A DNA stretch of 64,000 nt from Natronocella acetinitrilica (GTDB lineage Bacteria > Pseudomonadota > Gammaproteobacteria > Nitrococcales > Aquisalimonadaceae): the NCBI RefSeq assembly GCF_024170285.1, contig NZ_JALJXV010000001.1, positions 620,001 through 684,000 of the forward strand, written 5' to 3'. Positions 25,092 to 34,103 of the stretch are shown here, piece after piece. Every line of letters begins with the position of its first letter. The stretch's first letter is position 1. The notes below the pieces were generated by a model. It ran no database searches, had not been told where the DNA came from, and saw only the letters and a list, made by a program, of their open reading frames with translations. A program made the translations under genes and the position numbers.

Positions 25092-26834
25092 ATGATGCAG
25101 GCCAACGACGGTGCATCGGCCATGGAAAACGCGAACCAGTTCGTGGCGGCTGACCGGCGAAGGCAGGATGGTGGTCCTGTGGGCGGCGACTTTTCCCGGT
25201 GGGTTAATCCATTGAAAATCAGAAGACTTCTTCAGAGTGTTGGTGTGGTTGTCGGAGCCGGCCTGCTGCTGGCGGGCTGCTTCGGTGGCAGTGGTGGTGG
25301 GGGTGGGTCGTCGGGCTCGTCGGAGCCCTCGCTGGTGGGGCTTGAGGCGTCGCCACCCCTGGTGCAGGTTCCTGTGGGTTTTTCGGAGGCGCTGACCGTC
25401 ACGGCCCAGTTCGACGATGGCAGCAGTCGGGAGGTCACTGACGAGGTTGCCTGGAGTTCGGCCGATGAGACCATCGCCACGGTACCCGCTGACGCGCCCG
25501 CCCGGGTGCGGGGTGAGGGTGGCGGCGAAACGGTCCTGGAGGCGCGCTTTGAGGACCAGGTCGCACTGTTACAGGTAGAGGTTTCCGATGCGACGCTGGA
25601 GGGGCTTGAGATCCTCTGGTTGGACGAGTTCGAGGAAGAGCAGGTTGAACCGGTGCCGCCGTTGGCGCAGGGGCAGTCGATCCGGTTAGTGGTCCGGGGA
25701 GTATTCGAGGATGGTAGCTCGCGTGATCTAACTCGCGTGGCGCAGTGGGAGAGCGCTGATCCGGACGCAGTGAGTGTGGGCGCGGTGGGTGATCAGGCGG
25801 GCCTAGTCACGGGTCGTCGGCAGACTGCGCCGGAGTCCGTGAATGTGACGGCGACGGTTACTGCCGGTGACGGTCCTGGCGAGGCCGCCTCGGCTGCGGT
25901 GACCGTGACCGACGCCGTCGTCGACTCCATTAGCATCTCGCCCGGGATGGAGACTGTTAACCAGAGTGGGATCGTCGCTTTCGGCGCCGTTGCCAGATTG
26001 AGTGACGATACGACCGTAGATGTCACCACCTCAGTCACGTGGTCCGTCGATGCTCCGGATATCGCAACGATCCGCAACACCGCACCAAACTTCGGTCGGG
26101 CGGCCGGACTACAGCCCGGCAATACGACGGTGAAGGCTATTCTGGGAGGTGATGAGAACCTCACGGACACTGCTTTTCTTGAGGTTTTGGAAGCGCCCGC
26201 CGCTCCTCGCGCCCTACGACTGGAAGCGCGTCCGAACGTGATTCTCGCCGGCGGTGAGGATACGACGGAACTGACCGCCACGGTGTTCCCGAATGTGGAG
26301 GGGCGGACCATCGTCGATGGCACGCCGGTGCGCTTCGTCAAGCTCAGCAGCGATGTTCTGAATTTCTCCGAGGACGGCATGCGAGAAACGTTCTCCGGCG
26401 TCGCGACTCTACCCGCCACTGGAGGAAGTCTTGGTATCGATCTGGTGTTTGCCAATGTGCCGGACACCATTGCTGAGGGCCTGGCGTTTGTGCGGGTGGT
26501 GGACAGTTTTGCTGAAGTGGTTGTGCCATTGGGATTCATTCAGCGGGATGATGACGGCAACATTGAAGCTTACATTTTCGCAATCGGTAACGTCTCTAAT
26601 CGTCAATTCGAGATCGATGGAGTCGACGTTTTCGATGCTGATGGATTCGTACGTGAGTTTGATGCCGAAGAGCTTGATCAGCTGAATGACCGAGTACTCC
26701 TTGGAAGAGGTCAGGTTGCGGCTGCTTTCGGAAGCTTGGACGGTCGTGATCCGGATGACGTAAGCCTGACATTCTTGCTTCGGGAGCCGTCCGTACCCGG
26801 CTCCGAATTCGAGATAGAAGTGGTGCTTCAATAG
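25092..26834 (+). CDS. Lipoprotein with tandem bacterial Ig-like (BIG2) domains
   Basis: The longest frame encodes 580 residues, but a lipoprotein signal with lipobox LLLAGC lies about 60 residues in, so the real start is probably GTG 25179 or TTG 25212, which would give a normal 20-35 residue signal. A Gly/Ser-rich tether follows, then three BIG2-like repeats containing variations of DGSSREVTDEVAWSSAD, and an invasin-like repeat (PNVILAGGEDTTELTATVF). The final 125 residues are unlike the rest. They are encoded by visibly less GC-rich DNA (from about 26460) with different codon choice, suggesting a recombined or recently acquired tail. Likely a surface-exposed, acidic adhesin or matrix lipoprotein. 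Confidence 0.8.
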   Translation: MMQANDGASAMENANQFVAADRRRQDGGPVGGDFSRWVNPLKIRRLLQSVGVVVGAGLLLAGCFGGSGGGGGSSGSSEPSLVGLEASPPLVQVPVGFSEALTVTAQFDDGSSREVTDEVAWSSADETIATVPADAPARVRGEGGGETVLEARFEDQVALLQVEVSDATLEGLEILWLDEFEEEQVEPVPPLAQGQSIRLVVRGVFEDGSSRDLTRVAQWESADPDAVSVGAVGDQAGLVTGRRQTAPESVNVTATVTAGDGPGEAASAAVTVTDAVVDSISISPGMETVNQSGIVAFGAVARLSDDTTVDVTTSVTWSVDAPDIATIRNTAPNFGRAAGLQPGNTTVKAILGGDENLTDTAFLEVLEAPAAPRALRLEARPNVILAGGEDTTELTATVFPNVEGRTIVDGTPVRFVKLSSDVLNFSEDGMRETFSGVATLPATGGSLGIDLVFANVPDTIAEGLAFVRVVDSFAEVVVPLGFIQRDDDGNIEAYIFAIGNVSNRQFEIDGVDVFDADGFVREFDAEELDQLNDRVLLGRGQVAAAFGSLDGRDPDDVSLTFLLREPSVPGSEFEIEVVLQ

Positions 26835-26866
26835 GTATCACGCTTGGTGGAAGGGGCCAGCTTAAC

Positions 26867-26902
26867 GGTGCGTTACGCGCTGCGCGCTAACGGCACCCTA
26901 CG
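26867..26902. repeat. REP-like palindrome, copy 1
   Basis: GGTGCGTTACGCGC, then TGC, then the mirrored arm, ending CACCCTACG. It has the same plan as the copies at 34733-34817 and 49124-49158, with one inserted G in the right arm. It lies just after the Ig-like lipoprotein gene. Confidence 0.75.
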
Positions 26903-26991
26903 CGAGGGGTACAGGGGGTGCGGTAGAATCTGTTATCCTGTATAGGCTTTGTACATGAAATTCACGCGCTCCAACCACCCTGGAGGATTGC

Positions 26992-27189
26992 ATGACTCCC
27001 CAGAGCATGTTGAAGAGCCCCTGCAATGGAAACTGCGGGTTGGCGATGGAATCGGGCAGTTGCCCGAACTGTTTCCGCACCATGGATGAGATCGTGAGCT
27101 GGCGCGCCATGAGCGAGCAGGAGCGGGAAACCGTCCTCGCTGCCATTCCCGCCCGCCGCGCTGAAGCGTCCACGGCAACCGCCGGCTGA
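26992..27189 (+). CDS. DUF1289 domain-containing small protein
   Basis: A 65-residue protein with the DUF1289 signature: KSPCNGNCGL near the N-terminus, then CPNCFRTMDEIVSW, and MSEQERETVLAAI. Four cysteines could bind zinc or iron. CTGGAGG lies about seven bases ahead of the ATG at 26992. Proteins of this family are widespread in proteobacteria and uncharacterised. It stands alone between a REP-like repeat and a long hairpin. Confidence 0.9.
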   Translation: MTPQSMLKSPCNGNCGLAMESGSCPNCFRTMDEIVSWRAMSEQERETVLAAIPARRAEASTATAG

Positions 27190-27225
27190 TTTAATCCGAC
27201 GGTCACGCCGTTTCCCAAAGCCAGA

Positions 27226-27290
27226 TGCCGCCCGCGAAGCGCCGCCAGACGATACAGTGGCAATCGTCTGGCGGCGCTTCGCGGGCGGCA
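27226..27290. repeat. 28-bp perfect inverted repeat
   Basis: Left arm 27226-27253 and right arm 27263-27290 are perfectly complementary over 28 bp, separated by a 9-nt spacer (ACAGTGGCA). The arms begin TGCCGCCCGCGAAGCG. There is no T-run on either side. It could be a rho-independent-like mRNA-stabilising hairpin after the DUF1289 gene or a mobile palindromic repeat; its sequence is unrelated to the REP-like and nested elements elsewhere. Confidence 0.75.
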
Positions 27291-27334
27291 CTGGTGTATC
27301 ATTCCCTCATCCTTGACCGAAAAGTGGAATCCTC

Positions 27335-28525
27335 ATGTTTGAACATATCAAGCGCGTCCCCGGCGACCCCATCCTTGGCCTGATCGACGCGTTCAACAAG
27401 GACACCAACCCGAACAAGGTCGACCTCGGCGTCGGCGTCTACCGTGACGATCACGGCACCACGCCGATCATGCGCGCGGTGAAAGAGGCCGAGGCGCTGC
27501 TGGTGAAAAACGAAACCACCAAGGCGTACATCGGTTCCCACGGCGATCCCCGTTTCGGCAAGGCCGTGTTGCCCATGGTGCTCGGCGATGACTCCCCCGT
27601 GCTGGCAGCGAATCGCGCCAGCGGCACCCAGGCGCCCGGCGGCACCGGTGCGTTGCGCCTGGCGGCGGACTTCATTCGCGTGCATCTGCCGGGCAAGGGC
27701 ATCTGGTTGTCCGACCCCACCTGGCCCAACCACCTGGGGCTGTTCGAAGGGGCCGGCTTGAAAGTGGGCAAGTACCCCTACGTTGATGCCGAAAACCGCC
27801 TGGATTTCCCCGCGATGATGGACGCCATTCGTCAGATTCCGGCGGGCAACGTGGTGCTGCTCCATGCTTGCTGTCACAACCCATCCGGCTTTGACCTGTC
27901 CGCCGAGCAGTGGCAGACAGTGCTTGATGTGGTGCGTGAGCGCGATCTGCTGCCGCTGGTGGACTTCGCCTACCAGGGTTTCGGTGATGGGCTGGAGGAG
28001 GATGCCTATGGCGCGCGCCTGCTGGCCGAGCAGCTGGACGAGGTTCTGATCACCAGTTCCTGCTCGAAGAACTTCGGCATTTACCGGGAGCGCACCGGCT
28101 GCCTGATCGCGGTGGCGAAGGATACCGAGCAGATGGAAAACGTCCGCTCGCAGCTGGCCATCACGGCGCGGGAAAACTATTCCAACCCGCCGGCCCATGG
28201 TGGCGCCATCGTCGCCGAGATCCTGGAGTCCGCCGAGCTGGCCGCCATGTGGCGGGCCGAACTCACCGAGATGCGGGACCGCATCAACGGCCTGCGCAGG
28301 GACTTCGTCGAGGCCCTGCAGCCCTTCGGGCTGGCGGAGAAGTTCGCCTGCATCGCCGAACAGCGGGGCATGTTCTCTTACACCGGCCTGTCGCCGGAGC
28401 AGGTGGAGACACTACGCAGCGAGTTCGGCATCTACATGGTGAAGTCGGGACGTGCCAACGTTGCGGGCCTGTCCCGCGACAACCTGGCCTACGTGGCCAA
28501 GGCCTTCGCCGCGGTCAGTTCCTGA
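27335..28525 (+). CDS. Aromatic amino acid / aspartate aminotransferase (class I)
   Basis: A 396-residue PLP enzyme in the AspC/TyrB group, with the group's N-terminus MFEHIKRVPGDPILGL and VDLGVGVYRDDHG. The PLP Lys is in SSCSKNFGIYRER, and HACCHNPSGFD and MVKSGRANVAG are the usual substrate and phosphate segments. It transfers amino groups between glutamate and oxaloacetate or aromatic keto acids. The start ATG 27335 has no strong Shine-Dalgarno but is the only fitting one. It converges on the amidase gene. Confidence 0.93.
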   Translation: MFEHIKRVPGDPILGLIDAFNKDTNPNKVDLGVGVYRDDHGTTPIMRAVKEAEALLVKNETTKAYIGSHGDPRFGKAVLPMVLGDDSPVLAANRASGTQAPGGTGALRLAADFIRVHLPGKGIWLSDPTWPNHLGLFEGAGLKVGKYPYVDAENRLDFPAMMDAIRQIPAGNVVLLHACCHNPSGFDLSAEQWQTVLDVVRERDLLPLVDFAYQGFGDGLEEDAYGARLLAEQLDEVLITSSCSKNFGIYRERTGCLIAVAKDTEQMENVRSQLAITARENYSNPPAHGGAIVAEILESAELAAMWRAELTEMRDRINGLRRDFVEALQPFGLAEKFACIAEQRGMFSYTGLSPEQVETLRSEFGIYMVKSGRANVAGLSRDNLAYVAKAFAAVSS

Positions 28526-28559
28526 CCGAGTCCCGGCGTCCGATGTTTTGCGCCGCAGT

Positions 28560-29972
28560 TCACGCTCGGCGTTGCCAAGGTGTTGAAACGTCGGCGAAGA
28601 CGTCGAGTCGTGATTCGGCAGCCGCCGCAACCTGGAGGAGTCTCGCCTCCCGGTGCGGAGGCGCCATGAGCTGTAGGCCGATGGGCAGCCCATCCGGGCT
28701 GAAGCCACAGGGAATGGAGATGGCCGGAACACCAATGAGGCTCACGGAATACGTGAGGCGCAACCAGTCGTAATAGGTGGGCAGGGCTTCGCCGGCCACC
28801 TCGGCAATGCTTGGCTGGCCTGCCTTGAATGGCGGCACGACAACCGTGGGGCAGGCGAGTATGTCTGCGTCCCGGAACACGATCTCGGCGGCTTTCCAGA
28901 GTTCGCCCTGCAAGCGGTCTGCCCTGGCAATGGTCGTGGCATCGAAACCAAGGCCCCGATCCAGATCGGAGATGATGTCTGGCCGTAGCAACTCCGGGGA
29001 ATCCCGGCGGAACGATTCGAACATGGCCGCATAGCAAAGCCCCCGGCGGACGGCGAAGACTTCGCGGGCCGCCGCCAGATCAAGCTGGCGATCCATGACT
29101 TCCCAGTCCGGCAGTGTATCGAGCCTCCCGAGGGCTTCATTGACAGCCTGCTCAACCACGGGATCCAGGGCGCCGAGTCCGAGTCCACCCACGCTGGCGA
29201 TTCGTACCCGGTCCGTTGGTCGGTCGACGGCCTGCAGAAATCCCGCTTCGCGGGGCGTCGACAAGGGATCCCTCCGATCCTGGCCAACCAGTGCATCCAG
29301 CAGCAGAGCCACATCAGCCACTGATCGGCCCATGGGACCCTCCACCCAGTGACGGTCAAACGGAACGGCTGACGGGCCTCGCGGCACGCAACCTGGTGTT
29401 GGACGCAGGCCCACGATGCCGCAGAAACTGGCCGGCAGTCGCAGACTGCCGCCGAAATCCGATCCGAGGGCCAGCCATGCCTGCCCTGATGCCAGTGCCG
29501 CCGCCGAGCCACCCGATGAGCCTCCGGGGGTGTAGGCCGGATTCCACGGATTGCGCGTTTCCCCCAATACGTCGTTGAAGGTAACGCCACCGCAACCGAA
29601 CTCCGGGGTATTGCTCTTGGCATAGGGAAGCCCGCCCGAGGCCTCAATGCGTTCCACCACGAAGTCGCTCTCCGTGGGCATGTTATCGCGATAGATTGGA
29701 GACCCGTAAGTGGTGCGCACGCCCGCGACCGCGGTCAGATCCTTTACCACAACAGGCATTCCATGCAGCGGTGCGAGCGTGCCCGCACGCACCGCCGCAC
29801 CCCGCGCACGGGCAAAGCAGGTTGTCGGGAGCGCGTTCAATGTCGCATCGACGCTGTCATGGTGCCCTTCAAGCAGCGTGAGGAGATCCTCGCTTTGCAC
29901 GCTACCGCCGCGCAGTCGTGCCTGGACATCGACTGCAGATTCACCCAGAAGATCGCTGAGTTCGGGGGTCAT
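28560..29972 (-). CDS. Amidase signature (AS) family protein
   Basis: A 470-residue amidohydrolase with a complete Ser-cisSer-Lys triad: Lys77 (VVVKDLTAV), Ser152 (GGSSGGS) and Ser176 (GSDFGGSLRLPA). The start at 29972 is preceded on its strand by AAGGAG; the longer frame overlaps the TRAP permease gene. Substrates of the family range from indoleacetamide to nicotinamide and other carboxamides. It is the last gene of a TRAP dctP-dctQ-dctM-amidase operon, which suggests that an amide is imported by the TRAP system and then hydrolysed. Confidence 0.92.
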   Translation of the reverse strand: MTPELSDLLGESAVDVQARLRGGSVQSEDLLTLLEGHHDSVDATLNALPTTCFARARGAAVRAGTLAPLHGMPVVVKDLTAVAGVRTTYGSPIYRDNMPTESDFVVERIEASGGLPYAKSNTPEFGCGGVTFNDVLGETRNPWNPAYTPGGSSGGSAAALASGQAWLALGSDFGGSLRLPASFCGIVGLRPTPGCVPRGPSAVPFDRHWVEGPMGRSVADVALLLDALVGQDRRDPLSTPREAGFLQAVDRPTDRVRIASVGGLGLGALDPVVEQAVNEALGRLDTLPDWEVMDRQLDLAAAREVFAVRRGLCYAAMFESFRRDSPELLRPDIISDLDRGLGFDATTIARADRLQGELWKAAEIVFRDADILACPTVVVPPFKAGQPSIAEVAGEALPTYYDWLRLTYSVSLIGVPAISIPCGFSPDGLPIGLQLMAPPHREARLLQVAAAAESRLDVFADVSTPWQRRA

Positions 29973-29991
29973 GAGGTTTTCTCCTTCATGC

Positions 29992-31314
29992 TTAGCGGCC
30001 ACCGAACAGGACGGACGGGAGCCAGAGGGCGATCTGCGGGAAAATCACCACAAGGGACAGCCCGAGAATCTGCAGCCCGAGGAAGTGCAGCATGCCGATG
30101 TAGATATCCTTCAACTGCCAGTGTGGCATGACCCCCTTCAGGAAATAGGCCGACAGGGCCACCGGCGGGGTCAACCAGGCGGTCTGCAGGCAGACGGCCA
30201 CCAGGGTGCCGAACCAAACGGGATTAATGCCCAGTTCCTGGATGACGGGGAAGACAACCGGGACAAGAATCAGGACGATCGGCGCCCAGTCCAGCGACCA
30301 CCCGAGCACGAAGATGAAGCAGAGAATCACGATCAGCAGGGCCATCGGCGACAGTCCGAGGTCGAGCAGCCAGTCCGTGATCAGGTAGGGCGTTCCGAGA
30401 ATGGAGAAGATGGCGCCGAAGTAGTTCGCTGCCGCAATCAGGAACAGCACCATGCTGGATATCTTCAGGGTCTGCGCCAGGGAGTCGCTGAAGTTTCTGA
30501 AGCTGAACTTGCGGTACGCGATGGTAAGCAGCAAGGCACCCAGGGCGCCCATTCCCGAGGCCTCGGTTGGCGTTGCAAGGCCCGCGAGTATGCTGCCAAG
30601 CGTTGCGGCAATCACCACGAACAGCGGCACGACACCCAACGCGAATTCCTTGGCGATGAACATGACGTTCGGCGCCCGCTTTTCCGGGGGCAAGGGGGGC
30701 CCCAGGCTCGGGTTCAGGAATGAGCGAATCATGCAGTAGGCGATAAAAAGCCCTGCAAGCAGTAGACCGGGGAAAATGACGGCCGCAAACAATCGCAGTA
30801 CGGGAACCCCGATGATCGGCCCGAGCACGATCAGCATGATGCTGGGGGGAATGAGAATGCCCAGGGTGCCACCGGCAGCGATGGCTCCGGCGGACAGTCG
30901 CACGTCGTACCCACTTTTCTCCATCATTCGGCCCGCCATCAGCCCGATGACGGTGACCGAGGCACCCACGATGCCGGTCGCCATGGCAAACAGCGTGGAG
31001 GTGGACAGCACTGCGAGGTACAAGGAGCCCCGCACGCGCGCGAATAGCAGCTGAAAGGCATGGAACAGCCGTTCCATCAGCCCTGCGCGTTCCAGGATCA
31101 GCCCCATGAAGATGAACAGCGGGATAGCGGCAAGGGTGGTCATCTCCATGGTGCGTTCAACCTGCGTGATCATCAGGTTGAACGCGCGCATGCCAATGCC
31201 GCTGTAGCCGGCGATCACGGCCACGAACAATAGGGTGAAGGCTATGGGGAAGCCCACGATGATCAGCACGAAAAGTCCGGCTAACAAGGCGAGGCCAAGC
31301 ATTTCCTCGCTCAT
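29992..31314 (-). CDS. TRAP transporter large permease (DctM-like)
   Basis: A 440-residue polytopic membrane protein of the TRAP DctM family, with LLAGLFVLIIVGFPIAF at the N-terminus, IPLFIFMGLILERAGL, and the conserved TPTEASGMGALGALL segment. The ATG at 31314 overlaps the small permease stop (ATGA), and GGGGAG lies upstream, so the longer frame to 31434 is rejected. It carries substrate with a sodium or proton gradient. The C-terminal end is 19 nt from the amidase start. Confidence 0.95.
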   Translation of the reverse strand: MSEEMLGLALLAGLFVLIIVGFPIAFTLLFVAVIAGYSGIGMRAFNLMITQVERTMEMTTLAAIPLFIFMGLILERAGLMERLFHAFQLLFARVRGSLYLAVLSTSTLFAMATGIVGASVTVIGLMAGRMMEKSGYDVRLSAGAIAAGGTLGILIPPSIMLIVLGPIIGVPVLRLFAAVIFPGLLLAGLFIAYCMIRSFLNPSLGPPLPPEKRAPNVMFIAKEFALGVVPLFVVIAATLGSILAGLATPTEASGMGALGALLLTIAYRKFSFRNFSDSLAQTLKISSMVLFLIAAANYFGAIFSILGTPYLITDWLLDLGLSPMALLIVILCFIFVLGWSLDWAPIVLILVPVVFPVIQELGINPVWFGTLVAVCLQTAWLTPPVALSAYFLKGVMPHWQLKDIYIGMLHFLGLQILGLSLVVIFPQIALWLPSVLFGGR

Positions 31315-31883
31315 GGCCATCTCCCCGTGATCAGGGCATGAAGACTCTTCGTGGTCTCGGAGAGCCCCTGCACGAGCAGCATAAGTGCCGCCAGAGGGAT
31401 TACGGCGCGAAACGGATAGAGCACGGGACCCCACGCGCTGTGGATCGAGCGTTCGTTCAAACGCACCGCATCCTGAAAGTTATCCCAGCCGTACCAGAGC
31501 AGGAAGAACATGACCGGAAAGAAAAAGCCCACGTACGCCACTGTGTCGATCAGCCCCTGCCAGCGCACCGGCAGGCTGACGTAAATGAAGTCCGAGCGAA
31601 TGTGTCCCTTGTGCAGCAGCGTGTATGCAGCCCCCAGCATGAACAGGCTGCCGTAGAGCATGTAAATAACGTCGTAGGACCAGAATAGCGAGCGGCCCAT
31701 CATGTAGCGGCCGAACACCTCCGCCACCACGGTGATCATGAGCGGAACCAGCAAAAAGGCGATCAACCAGCCGGTCCAGTCGGTGAAGCTGTCTATGGCC
31801 CCGAGAAACCGCCGCAGTATTGGTGGCGTTGGCGGTGGTTGTTGCGCACCTGAAGCCGGGCGCCCCGTGCTTGCCTCGTTCAA
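31311..31883 (-). CDS. TRAP transporter small permease (DctQ-like), TTG start
   Basis: A 190-residue four-helix membrane protein of the DctQ family, with IDSFTDWTGWLIAFLLVPLM, EVFGRYMMGRSLFW and YTLLHKGHIRSDFIY, the last matching the family's GHVRVD-type loop. I chose the TTG at 31883 because a strong GGGAG lies seven bases upstream on the minus strand; the longer frame starts at another TTG (31964) without one. The N-terminal 30 residues are Pro/Gln-rich and cytoplasmic. It forms the membrane complex with DctM, whose start overlaps its stop. Confidence 0.88.
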   Translation of the reverse strand: MNEASTGRPASGAQQPPPTPPILRRFLGAIDSFTDWTGWLIAFLLVPLMITVVAEVFGRYMMGRSLFWSYDVIYMLYGSLFMLGAAYTLLHKGHIRSDFIYVSLPVRWQGLIDTVAYVGFFFPVMFFLLWYGWDNFQDAVRLNERSIHSAWGPVLYPFRAVIPLAALMLLVQGLSETTKSLHALITGRWP

Positions 31884-31979
31884 GAGTCTCTCCCGGTCGG
31901 TATAGGCGGGCTGACACAAGCCAACGCGGCCCGGGGGCGGAAGGCCCCGAGGCTGCGCTGGCAACTGCCGAAGCCGGCG

Positions 31980-33107
31980 TCAGTCGATCAAGGCGTCTTC
32001 CGCCAGGCTGTCATAGGCGCGCAATACCTCCCCCCAGGACGGCTTGACCTTGCGGGCAAACTCGATCTGCGAATCCACGATGTTCTTGTAGATCGCGCTG
32101 TCCGCGGCATGGCGGTTGATCACCCGTTCCCCCGCCTGGACAAGCTGCGAGTTGATGTCCGCCGGAGTGGGGTGAACTTCGATGCCGAATTCTTCCTCGA
32201 AGCGGCGGATCATGTCGGCGTTGCGGGAGATGTCTTTGGTGTAGGTTTCGAGAATGGTTGCCATGGCCGCCGTGCGCACCATTTCCTTGTGGGTATCCGG
32301 CAAGCCGTCCCAGAAATCGCGGTTGATCACGATTTCACCCGTGTCCGTCCATTGGTGCACGCTCGCGAGATAGTAATGACTGAAAATGTCATGAAAGCCG
32401 AGGGGATAATCCTCCACGGGGTTGATCCAGCCGGCTGCATCCACCACGCCCCGCTCGGCGGCGGGCACGAGTTCCTGTGGTCCGATAAAGACGGTGGAGA
32501 CCCCTGCCTCATCGAATATTTCACCCACGAGCCCGGGGGGCGTGCGGTAGCGCAAGCCGTCCATGTCGGCCATGCTCTCGATGGGTTTGTTGAACCAGCC
32601 AAGGGGTTGCCAGCCCGAGGGCGTTACGAAGAACGACACCACATTGACGCCGATTTCGTCCTGCAGCAGTTCATGGTAGAGATCGATGCCGCCGCCCTCG
32701 TACATCCATGACAGATGCGTGAGGCTGTCGAGGCCGGCCATCGCCCAGACTGGCGTGTTGCTGAACAGCGCCGTTGCGGGATGCTTGCCGGACCAGAACT
32801 GTGGCCAGGCGAACCCCGCCTCCAGAACACCGTCACTCACCGAATCCAGAATCTGGTTCGATGGCACGATGGCACCCCCCGGCAAAACCCGAACGTCAAA
32901 CTCGCCGTTGGACATGATTTCCAGGCGTTCTCCGAAACGTTCAAGCATTTCGAAGGACATGGCTCCGGACGGGACAGCCGCCTGTATGCGCATGCGATAG
33001 GTGTCCTGAGCGGTCGCGACCGATGCGGACAAAATGCCTAGAGTAAGCGCCCCTACACTAAGGGTGGTCAGTGCCTTGCGGCTGATGGTGGGCAAAATCG
33101 TGCTCAT
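31980..33107 (-). CDS. TRAP transporter substrate-binding protein (DctP-like)
   Basis: A 375-residue periplasmic protein with a Sec signal (TTLSVGALTLGILSASVATA, then QDTYRMRIQAAVPSG). DctP motifs include RFGERLEIMSNGEFDVRVLP, YRTPPGLVGEIFDEAGVSTV, the PQELVPAAERGVVDAAGW segment, and FHDIFSHYYLAS. The Arg that binds the substrate carboxylate in DctP proteins falls in the YRTPPG segment. Many members of this subgroup bind alpha-keto or amide-bearing carboxylates. It is the first gene of the TRAP-amidase operon, with an AT-rich leader at 33180-33220. Confidence 0.93.
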   Translation of the reverse strand: MSTILPTISRKALTTLSVGALTLGILSASVATAQDTYRMRIQAAVPSGAMSFEMLERFGERLEIMSNGEFDVRVLPGGAIVPSNQILDSVSDGVLEAGFAWPQFWSGKHPATALFSNTPVWAMAGLDSLTHLSWMYEGGGIDLYHELLQDEIGVNVVSFFVTPSGWQPLGWFNKPIESMADMDGLRYRTPPGLVGEIFDEAGVSTVFIGPQELVPAAERGVVDAAGWINPVEDYPLGFHDIFSHYYLASVHQWTDTGEIVINRDFWDGLPDTHKEMVRTAAMATILETYTKDISRNADMIRRFEEEFGIEVHPTPADINSQLVQAGERVINRHAADSAIYKNIVDSQIEFARKVKPSWGEVLRAYDSLAEDALID

Positions 33108-33314
33108 GCTCTTTGTTCTCCAGGAGGTGGACTGGCACCAGGACCCCGCCAGCGAGGAGTTTGGGTTAGGTAGAGACGAGACTTCCCTATTTATTTATTA
33201 GAATAATCTGTAACTCATGTATCTGAGCTATCTGTTATGAGCATAGCGCGGTCGAAAATGCTGTCAACTCCGCAGAGTTGGCCGTGCGACGAGCGGTCTG
33301 TCGATCCCTCGCCC

Positions 33315-34049
33315 TTATTCTGGCCGCCGGTACCAGAACCAGCTCAGGCGCCGAAAGCGTCCTGCCACGGGGAACAGCACGAATGTCAGGAGCACCAGGA
33401 CGTGCTGCCACGGTGCGAACCAGTGCGTCTTGCGGCCGGAACTGCGCACCGGCGGGGTCGAGAGTATCCCGAAGCGCAGCCCTTCCCGCCGCGCCAGCCG
33501 GGCCAGCCGCCTGGAGTAGTTGATCTCCTCCCCGGCGTAGATGCGCTCGTCGAAGCCGCCCATGGCCTCATGCAGGTCGCGGCGTACGAACAGAAAGCAG
33601 CCGGCGGCGAGGTTGAGTCGGCGTGCCAGCCAGTTCCAGACCGTGACCCCCGGCCGGTACACCGGATAGCGCATGTCGGTGAGTTCCAGCGGTGCGCCGC
33701 CGCCGCCCCAGCCACCATCCACGGCCCGCATCACCGCGCCGAGATGCGTCGCGTCCACCTGGGTGTCGGCATCGAGAAACAGCAGAATGCGGGCGCCGGC
33801 CCGGGCGGCGCCGGCGTTTCGGGCGCAGGCGATGCCGCGCCGCGGTTCATGCACGACACGGGCTCCCGCGTCCTTGGCCACCCTGGCGGTGTCGTCGTCG
33901 GAATCGTTATCCACCACGATGATCTCGGCAGCCACACCGCTTGCGGCCACGGCCTCGTGCAGGGCTGCCAGCGTGCCCGGCAGCAGTGCTGATTCGTTCC
34001 AGGCCGGTATGATGACCGACAGCGCGGGTGTGGCGGATGTGTCCGGCAT
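33315..34049 (-). CDS. Glycosyltransferase family 2 protein
   Basis: A 244-residue GT-A enzyme. The nucleotide-sugar segment SVIIPAWNESALLPGTLAAL opens the domain, followed by IIVVDNDSDDDT, the DxD motif in LLFLDADTQVD, and a C-terminal GFDERIYAGEEINYSRRL. One membrane segment (LVLLTFVLFPVAG) lies near the end. The start at ATG 34049 is preferred over the longer frame to 34085. Acceptor and sugar are unknown. It diverges from the glutathione peroxidase gene. Confidence 0.88.
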   Translation of the reverse strand: MPDTSATPALSVIIPAWNESALLPGTLAALHEAVAASGVAAEIIVVDNDSDDDTARVAKDAGARVVHEPRRGIACARNAGAARAGARILLFLDADTQVDATHLGAVMRAVDGGWGGGGAPLELTDMRYPVYRPGVTVWNWLARRLNLAAGCFLFVRRDLHEAMGGFDERIYAGEEINYSRRLARLARREGLRFGILSTPPVRSSGRKTHWFAPWQHVLVLLTFVLFPVAGRFRRLSWFWYRRPE

Positions 34050-34103
34050 CAGAACCTGCGGCTCGCCAAGCGGTCTGAGCAACACTGAAAAGGGAGAATG
34101 GCC

